From Tropicimonas marinistellae (GTDB lineage: Bacteria; Pseudomonadota; Alphaproteobacteria; Rhodobacterales; Rhodobacteraceae): a stretch of DNA of 64,000 nucleotides. Within the stretch, counting starts at the first letter, position 1, and each line of letters starts with the position of its first letter. Positions 59,175 through 64,000 of this stretch are shown piece after piece. Made by a program: the position numbers and the translations under genes. The notes below the pieces were generated by a model. It was not told the origin of the DNA and made no database searches. It saw only the letters and a list, made by a program, of their open reading frames with translations. The DNA is taken from positions 558,001 through 622,000 of the forward strand of contig NZ_LNCI01000002.1 in the NCBI RefSeq assembly GCF_001509585.1, given 5' to 3'.

Positions 59175-59639
59175 ATGAAAACTGCAATGACGGTGTTTCT
59201 TGTCAGTGCGGCGATCGGTCTGTCGGGGTTTGGAACCGCATGGGCGGCTGAGGGAAGTCAGAACGCCGATGTGAAGGCGATCCAGGACATCTGGGTCACC
59301 TACCAGACAACCCGCGTTGCCGCCGATGCCGATGCCTGGCTGGCGCTCTGGGACGAGGACGCATTGAAGATGGGGCAGGGTCGCCCGACCCAGACCTATG
59401 ACGAACTCGTCGCAAGCGCGCCGAAGAAGTTCGTTCCGGGGACGCTCGCCGCGATGCAAATCGACGCCGGGGAAATCGTCGTCCTCGGGGATTGGGCCTT
59501 TTCCAGCGGAACCTATTCCGTCGATCCCATCAAGGATGGCGAGACCATGCATCTCGAAGGCAAGTTCCTGAGCGTCTTCAAACGCCAGGACGACGGATCG
59601 TGGAAGATCTACCGCGACAGCGCCAGCATGAACCAATGA
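59175..59639 (+). CDS. Exported NTF2-like (DUF4440/SgcJ) protein
   Basis: 154 residues. Signal peptide (MKTAMTVFLVSAAIGLSGFGTAWA), then an NTF2-like fold: VKAIQDIWVTYQTTRVAADADAWLALWDEDALKM, EIVVLGDWAFSSGTYSV and LSVFKRQDDGSWKIYRDSASMN. DUF4440 proteins of this kind are small ligand-binding or enzyme-like proteins of mostly unknown role. GGGAGGGG sits 5-6 nt before the ATG. Convergent with livM across a hairpin. Confidence 0.85.
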   Translation: MKTAMTVFLVSAAIGLSGFGTAWAAEGSQNADVKAIQDIWVTYQTTRVAADADAWLALWDEDALKMGQGRPTQTYDELVASAPKKFVPGTLAAMQIDAGEIVVLGDWAFSSGTYSVDPIKDGETMHLEGKFLSVFKRQDDGSWKIYRDSASMNQ

Positions 59640-59646
59640 ACCAACG

Positions 59647-59682
59647 GTGGCGTCCGGCGCAGGGGTCGGACGCCACGCCTTT
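59647..59682. terminator. Hairpin terminator between convergent genes
   Basis: Perfect 10-bp stem GTGGCGTCCG (59647-59656) / CGGACGCCAC (59667-59676), 10-nt loop, followed by GCCTTTG on the plus strand. It lies in the 45 bp between the DUF4440 gene and the end of livM and can serve both. Confidence 0.65.
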
Positions 59683-59684
59683 GA

Positions 59685-60980
59685 CTACCTCTCCGGGATC
59701 AACCCGCGCGGGCTGAAGCGCAGCACCAGCAGCAGGACCACGCCCATGGTCAGCAGCCGGATATGCTGCACCGAATCCAGCAGGTGTTCCTTCAGACCCG
59801 AACCGTCGGGCAAGGGCAGGGTGACGATATGCATGATCGCCCCGCCGATGGGTTCCACCTGGATCCACAGCCACCAGATGAGGAAGCCGCCCAGCACCGA
59901 GCCCCAGTTGTTGCCCGAGCCGCCGACGATCACCATGACCCAGACAAGGAAGGTGAAGCGCAGCGGCTGGTAGGTGCCCGGCGTCAGCTGCCCGTCGAGC
60001 GTCGTCATCATCGCCCCCGCCATGCCGCAAATCGCCGATCCGATGACGAAGATCTGCAGGTGCCGGCGGGTCACATGCTTGCCCATGGCCTCGGCGGCCA
60101 CCTCGTTGTCGCGGATCGCCCGCATCATCCGGCCCCAGGGCGAGTTCAGCGCCATCTGCGTCAGCCAGATCAGCGCCAGCAGGACAACGAGGAACAGGCC
60201 CGCATAGAGCAGCTTGACCCAGAGCGAGGAGGCGGTCGCCGGATCGAGCCCGAGCCACGCCGCCCGCTCCACGAAGCCCGTGCTCTCCTGCAGATCGACC
60301 TCGTAGGGCACCGGCCGCGGCAGGCCCACGACGTTCTTCACCCCGCGCGCCATCCAGTCCTCGTTCTTCATCACCGCGATGATGATCTCGGCAATCCCGA
60401 GCGTCGCAATGGCGAGGTAGTCCGAGCGCAGCCCGAGTGCCGTCTTGCCGATCAGCCAGGCCGCACCGGCCGCCAGCAGCCCGCCCAGCGGCCAGGCCAG
60501 CAGGATCGGCAGGCTCATGCCGCCGAGATAGCCCGTGGAGGCCGCGTCCACCGCCTCGATCGCGTCGCGCGCCGGGTCGAAGAGCGCCCGGTACAGCACG
60601 AAGCCCACGCCAAAGACCGCGATCACCGCCAGCACCCGCAACCGGCCCGCGGTCACACGCCGATAGGCCAGGATACCCGCCGCGACGGTCGCCGCGCCAA
60701 CCGCCAGCGCCGCCAGCATCCGGCCGCCACCGGCCGCCCAGGCCTCGCCCACGGGCGGCATGGAGACAAGCACCGTCGCCAGCCCGCCAAGGGCCACGAA
60801 CCCCATGATGCCCACGTTGAAGAGCCCCGCGTAGCCCCACTGGATATTCACGCCGAGCGCCATGATGGCGGAGATCAGCCCCATGTTGAAAATTGCCAGC
60901 GCGGTGTTCCAGCTCTGGAAGAATCCGGTCAGAACGTAGAGCAGGGCGACCCCGCCGAAGAGAAGCGCGTTCCGGTTCAT
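59685..60980 (-). CDS. livM: Branched-chain amino acid ABC transporter permease, LivM-type
   Basis: 431 residues, about ten helices. The start LFNMGLISAIMALGVNIQWGYAGLFNVGIMGFVALGG carries the family NhQxGYAGLFNVG motif, and SDYLAIATLGIAEI and MRAIRDNEVAAEAMGKHV, the coupling region for the ATPase, are clear. A central extension (about 200-270, including RGVKNVVGLPRPVPYEVDLQE) makes it longer than E. coli LivM. It overlaps livH by ATGA. Substrate may be branched amino acids, urea or amides. Confidence 0.92.
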   Translation of the reverse strand: MNRNALLFGGVALLYVLTGFFQSWNTALAIFNMGLISAIMALGVNIQWGYAGLFNVGIMGFVALGGLATVLVSMPPVGEAWAAGGGRMLAALAVGAATVAAGILAYRRVTAGRLRVLAVIAVFGVGFVLYRALFDPARDAIEAVDAASTGYLGGMSLPILLAWPLGGLLAAGAAWLIGKTALGLRSDYLAIATLGIAEIIIAVMKNEDWMARGVKNVVGLPRPVPYEVDLQESTGFVERAAWLGLDPATASSLWVKLLYAGLFLVVLLALIWLTQMALNSPWGRMMRAIRDNEVAAEAMGKHVTRRHLQIFVIGSAICGMAGAMMTTLDGQLTPGTYQPLRFTFLVWVMVIVGGSGNNWGSVLGGFLIWWLWIQVEPIGGAIMHIVTLPLPDGSGLKEHLLDSVQHIRLLTMGVVLLLVLRFSPRGLIPER

Positions 60981-61987
60981 ACCGCTTTCCCCCTGAAGAG
61001 GCCGTATGGTTTGAAGATCAGCACGATCACGAGGATCGTAAAGGAAACCGCGTATTTGTAATCGGTCGACAGCAGCTGCGCGAGCCCGTCGGGCGCAAGG
61101 CTTTCGGGCAGCGCGTAGGTCGCCACCTTCTTCCAGGCATAGGTCAGCGTCACCTCGGAAAAGGCGATGATGTAGCCGCCCGCGATGGCGCCCAGCGGGT
61201 TGCCCAGCCCGCCCACGATGGCGGAGGCGAACACCGGCAGCAGCAGCTGGAAATAGGTGAAGGGTTTGAACGCCTTGTCGAGCCCATAGAGCACACCCGC
61301 CGTGGTGGCGAGGATCGCCGCGAGGATCCAGGTCACCCGCACGACCTTTTCGGGGTTGATCCCCGACAGCAGCGCCAGGTCCTCGTTGTCCGAATAGGCG
61401 CGCATCGACTTACCGGTGCGGGTGCGGTTGAGAAACCAGAAGAGCGCGATAACCGCGATGATCGTGACGACAATGGTGATGCCCTGGCTGGTCTTGAACG
61501 CCAGCCCCTCGTTCAGTCCCGTCATCTCCTTGAAATCGCGCGCCCTGATGATGAAGCGCGCACCGTCGTTGAACTGCTGTTCGCCCGGTCCGATGATGAC
61601 CCGCACGATGCCGTTCAGCACGAACATCACGCCGAGCGACGCCATCACGAGGATGATGGGTTTCACTTTCTGCGCCCGGTAGAAACGATAGACCCAGCGG
61701 TCGGTCAGCAGCATCATCCCGGCGGTCACGGCAATGCCGAAGGGCAGGGCGAGCAGCGCCGTGGGAAGCGGCTGGATCGAAACGCCCATCGCCTGAAACG
61801 CCCAGGTGAAGAGGATCGTCACCATGGCCCCGAAGGCCATCGTGTCGCCGTGGGCGAAGTTCGAGAACCGCAGGATACCGTAAATCAGCGTCACCCCGAG
61901 CGCGCCCAGCGCCAATTGGCTACCATAGGCTGTCGCCGGGATGATGACGAAGTTGAGAAGCACCACGAGGGCGTTGAGAAGGTCCAT
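60977..61987 (-). CDS. livH: Branched-chain amino acid ABC transporter permease, LivH-type
   Basis: 336 residues, about eight helices. LALGALGVTLIYGILRFSNFAHGDTMAFGAM is the LivH-type block, and ALLSGINPEKVVRVTWILAA lies in the coupling loop. ATG 61987 (MDLLNALVVLLNFV) is chosen since it overlaps the stop of the preceding small gene (TGATG); an in-frame start at 62008 is possible. Translationally linked to livM. Confidence 0.92.
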   Translation of the reverse strand: MDLLNALVVLLNFVIIPATAYGSQLALGALGVTLIYGILRFSNFAHGDTMAFGAMVTILFTWAFQAMGVSIQPLPTALLALPFGIAVTAGMMLLTDRWVYRFYRAQKVKPIILVMASLGVMFVLNGIVRVIIGPGEQQFNDGARFIIRARDFKEMTGLNEGLAFKTSQGITIVVTIIAVIALFWFLNRTRTGKSMRAYSDNEDLALLSGINPEKVVRVTWILAAILATTAGVLYGLDKAFKPFTYFQLLLPVFASAIVGGLGNPLGAIAGGYIIAFSEVTLTYAWKKVATYALPESLAPDGLAQLLSTDYKYAVSFTILVIVLIFKPYGLFRGKAV

Positions 61988-62328
61988 CAGAACAGCACCT
62001 GCTTGCACGGGAATCGTGTAGTGGATCGCGTTCCGCCGAGCCCGCGGGCTTCGGGGGCCGGGCGAATGTAGGAGTACCGACCCGTCGCCGGGTCGCTGTC
62101 GGAGACCCCTTTGTCGCGCAGCAACGCGCGTGCGGGACCGGGCCGGGCGACGCGTTCGACGAGCGCAGCGGGCGGGGTCGCGAGGTCCTCACGGTCGTGG
62201 CCGTGCATCATGCCCACACCGCACCCAGGAACCGAAATGGACGCGTAGACTCCATCCGTGGCGGTTCCCGCTGCGGCGAGGCTCGTCGTACCGAACAGGA
62301 GAGCGGCTGCCAGCAATGCTTGGTTCAT
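61987..62328 (-). CDS. Small exported protein inside the liv operon (third of three)
   Basis: 113 residues. Signal peptide (MNQALLAAALLFGTTSLAAAG), then a mature region beginning TATDGVYASISVPGCGVGMMHGHDRED and ending TTRFPCKQVLF, with two cysteines near the ends. Not evidently homologous to its two upstream neighbours. Its TGA overlaps the livH ATG (TGATG), and it starts 6 bp after the preceding stop, so it is firmly in the operon. No family recognised; a periplasmic accessory role for the transporter is inference. Confidence 0.72.
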   Translation of the reverse strand: MNQALLAAALLFGTTSLAAAGTATDGVYASISVPGCGVGMMHGHDREDLATPPAALVERVARPGPARALLRDKGVSDSDPATGRYSYIRPAPEARGLGGTRSTTRFPCKQVLF

Positions 62329-62334
62329 GTGCGG

Positions 62335-62706
62335 CTACCCCTCCTCGCATTTCATGAAGCGGACGAGCGCGCCGGAGTCGTCTGCGCTATGCCAGAGCAT
62401 GTGAGTCTCGTCGGAGGTCATGAGCGACTGGATATCCCGCGACCCCTCGGCCCACAGGAAGGGGCCGTAATACGATACGCCCTCGGCCTGCACCGACTTG
62501 CCACCGTAGGTGACACGCCACGTGCCCTCCCCGGAGCGGCGAACCTTGATCGGTTCGAACCCGAAGGTGATCTTCGTCCCGTCAGCCCGGCATGCGCCAG
62601 CGCCGTCGCAGGTCTTGAGTATCGTGCAATGAGCGGTTTCCGTATCTGCGGCTGCGGGCGCGAGGGTTGCCAGCATCATTCCCAGACCGGCCCCGGCCAG
62701 TGGCAT
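62335..62706 (-). CDS. Small exported four-Cys protein inside the liv operon (second of three)
   Basis: 123 residues. Signal peptide (MPLAGAGLGMMLATLAPAAA), then AHCTILKTCDGAGACRAD, giving C-X5-C-X5-C, a beta-rich middle (TWRVTYGGKSVQAEGVSYYGP) and a last Cys in VRFMKCEEG. The Cys spacing and the C-terminal pattern (HS..SGA....KC) match the protein encoded at 62892-63254, so they look like paralogues. ATG 62706 is chosen for its signal peptide; ATG 62679 is an alternative. No family recognised. Confidence 0.72.
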   Translation of the reverse strand: MPLAGAGLGMMLATLAPAAADTETAHCTILKTCDGAGACRADGTKITFGFEPIKVRRSGEGTWRVTYGGKSVQAEGVSYYGPFLWAEGSRDIQSLMTSDETHMLWHSADDSGALVRFMKCEEG

Positions 62707-62728
62707 CCCCGGAAAGCCGCGCGGTCTG

Positions 62729-62777
62729 GTACGCCCGGCGGCATGCCGGGCCGTACCCGACCCTCCCGCCGGGAGGG
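62729..62777 (-). repeat. Two adjacent hairpins in the intra-operon gap
   Basis: GTACGCCCGGC / GCCGGGCCGTAC (62729-62756, one bulged base) and a perfect CCCTCCCG-C-CGGGAGGG (62761-62777). They fill the only sizeable gap (185 bp) in the liv-operon segment. No T run follows on the minus strand, so they look like RNA-processing or stabilising hairpins, or an intergenic repeat, not a terminator. Confidence 0.55.
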
Positions 62778-62891
62778 TGCATGTCCGCCGTCCCGCGCCG
62801 AAGCGTCGAATTGCAAAGCGACGCTGCCTCGCACCGCTTCCCCTTTGTACGCGCCCACCCAGGGTCGGGCGTGGCCCTCCGCGCATCTCCA

Positions 62892-63254
62892 TCACTCCAC
62901 CTCCCGGCAGGTGCCGGCATAGGTCACCATCATCGCCTCGCTGCCACTGTGGGCGGAAAGCCGGGCGGCCGTGCCGTGGAGGGTCAGCATGGAGGGGCCG
63001 AAGCCGCTGACAAACCGGATCACCCGCCCCTCCGTGCCCAGCGGCTCGGCCTGTCCGGGGTAATCCCCGGTCTGATCGGTGATCGTGACCACCTGTGCGT
63101 TGGTCTCGGAGGGGAACCACACCATGAAACCGTAGTCGGTGTCATGGCACCCCTCGGCCTCGTAGCATTCCGTGGTGAAACTGCATTCCAGCGGCTCGGC
63201 CAACGCCGATCCGGCGGCACAGGTCGCCAACGCAAGGAGGAGCCCGCGCTTCAT
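62892..63254 (-). CDS. Small exported four-Cys protein inside the liv operon (first of three)
   Basis: 120 residues. Signal peptide (MKRGLLLALATCAAGSALA), then EPLECSFTTECYEAEGCHD (C-X5-C-X5-C), a beta-rich body with VVTITDQTGDYPGQ and a last Cys in VTYAGTCREVE. The start ATG 63254 overlaps the livF stop (TGATGA), so it is coupled to livF translation. Shares Cys spacing with its neighbour at 62335-62706. Probably a disulfide-bonded periplasmic protein; no family recognised. Confidence 0.75.
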   Translation of the reverse strand: MKRGLLLALATCAAGSALAEPLECSFTTECYEAEGCHDTDYGFMVWFPSETNAQVVTITDQTGDYPGQAEPLGTEGRVIRFVSGFGPSMLTLHGTAARLSAHSGSEAMMVTYAGTCREVE

Positions 63255-63970
63255 CACGTCCCCCCCAGGAAGGTCCGGCGCACGTCCGGGTTGTCCAGAA
63301 GCTGCTTGCCGCTGCCGGTATGGGCATTGCGCCCCTGCACGAGCACATAGCCCTTGTCGGCGATCTCCAGCGCCTGCCGGGCGTTCTGCTCCACCATGAG
63401 GATGGAGATGCCCGTGCGGGCGACCTCGATGATCCGGTCGAACAATTCATCCATGACGATGGGCGACACACCCGCCGTGGGCTCGTCCAGCATCAGCACC
63501 GTGGGCTGGGTCATCAGGGCGCGGCCCACCGCCACCTGCTGGCGCTGGCCGCCCGAAAGCTCGCCCGCCGCCTGCCGGCGCTTGTCCTTCAGGATCGGGA
63601 ACAGGTCGTAGACCTGCCCCATGGTGCCCGAGATGTCGTCCTCCCGCAGGAAGGCGCCCATCTCCAGGTTCTCTTCCACCGTCATCGAGGTGAAGATGTT
63701 GTGCGTCTGCGGCACGAAGGCCATGCCCTTGGCCACCCGCGCCTGCGGGCTAAGCGCGGTGATGTCCTCGCCCCCCAGCCGCACCTCGCCCTCGCGCACA
63801 TCCATCATGCCGAAAACCGCCTTCATCGCGGTGGATTTGCCAGCGCCATTGGGGCCGACGATGACGGCGATCTCTCCCTTTTCCACGGCGATGGTACAGC
63901 CGTGCAGGATGTTCGGGCCGGCGCCGTAGCCGCCTGACATGGTATCGCCGATGAGAAATGGGTCGCTCAT
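63254..63970 (-). CDS. livF: Branched-chain amino acid ABC transporter ATPase, LivF-type
   Basis: 238 residues. Walker A VGPNGAGKST, Q-loop FVPQTHNIFTSMTVEENLEMGAFLR, signature LSGGQRQQVAVGRAL and Walker B VLMLDEPTAGVSP are all intact; it is the short LivF-type ATPase. Energises uptake with LivG. Three small exported-protein genes separate it from livH. It begins inside the end of a probable livG. Confidence 0.95.
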   Translation of the reverse strand: MSDPFLIGDTMSGGYGAGPNILHGCTIAVEKGEIAVIVGPNGAGKSTAMKAVFGMMDVREGEVRLGGEDITALSPQARVAKGMAFVPQTHNIFTSMTVEENLEMGAFLREDDISGTMGQVYDLFPILKDKRRQAAGELSGGQRQQVAVGRALMTQPTVLMLDEPTAGVSPIVMDELFDRIIEVARTGISILMVEQNARQALEIADKGYVLVQGRNAHTGSGKQLLDNPDVRRTFLGGT

Positions 63971-64000
63971 TCGGGCCTCACTCGCTCGAGGGCAGGGCGA
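63967..64000 (-). CDS. livG: Probable LivG C-terminal end (partial)
   Basis: The minus strand at the window edge reads RPALERVRPE then TGA, overlapping the livF ATG by ATGA. LivG ATPases often end just before livF, and the gene order livG-livF is standard, but only ten codons are visible, so this rests mainly on position. Confidence 0.5.
   Translation of the reverse strand, partial: RPALERVRPE

Overview
The window is G+C-rich, densely packed alphaproteobacterial chromosome, most likely from a marine Rhodobacterales (Roseobacter-type) bacterium. Supporting signs are an RNase E with a very large acidic insertion, cytochrome aa3 assembly (heme A synthase), a CcdA thiol pathway, a Hint/RTX secreted protein, a CheD-containing chemotaxis block, tandem arylsulfatases, a liv-type amino-acid transporter and pervasive ATGA/TGATG stop-start overlaps. 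No rRNA, tRNA, CRISPR array or insertion sequence was recognised.

Layout. 1-4067: end of purS, purQ, then a two-component pair resembling DctB/DctD. 4068-8887: RNase E with a long leader, then CcdA. 8989-14557: transglutaminase-like protein, aconitase, a LuxR-like HTH protein, DUF1223 protein. 14564-21943: lipid A-type acyltransferase, an isolated fliG, a tiny secreted protein, and an mcp-cheB-cheD run. 21944-22722: a 248-bp imperfect tandem repeat with no evident gene. 22723-27690: 2-hydroxyacid dehydrogenase, galT-galK, a small membrane protein and a PQQ-type sugar dehydrogenase. 27800-35157: eight-heme cytochrome and its Crp/Fnr regulator, divergent from two tandem arylsulfatases and an exported HAD phosphatase. 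35219-41452: a six-gene, tightly coupled MoxR/Bat operon, then TrmO. 42040-45901: an A+T-richer or G+T-skewed accessory segment carrying a Cys-rich micro-ORF and an RTX/DUF4114/Hint protein. 45902-52170: dimethylglycine/sarcosine dehydrogenase-like enzyme, an unknown, crotonase, thioesterase, and a DUF1127 gene divergent from a MocR regulator. 52339-59639: rplM-rpsI, chrA, ThiE-like, trmJ, heme A synthase, M32 carboxypeptidase, DUF4440 protein. 59685-64000 (minus strand): livG(end)-livF-three small exported proteins-livH-livM.

The points most worth following are: (i) three exported proteins inserted between livF and livH, two of which are paralogues with an identical C-X5-C-X5-C spacing; (ii) the DctD-like regulator with no GAFTGA loop and an altered Walker B; (iii) the 248-bp tandem repeat; (iv) an array of ATTGTGT elements between DUF1127 and MocR genes; (v) the Cys-rich micro-ORF overlapping the start of the Hint protein; and (vi) a VWA-TPR protein whose MIDAS aspartate is lysine inside the MoxR operon. 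All functional statements come from reading the sequence by eye against known families; no database search was run.
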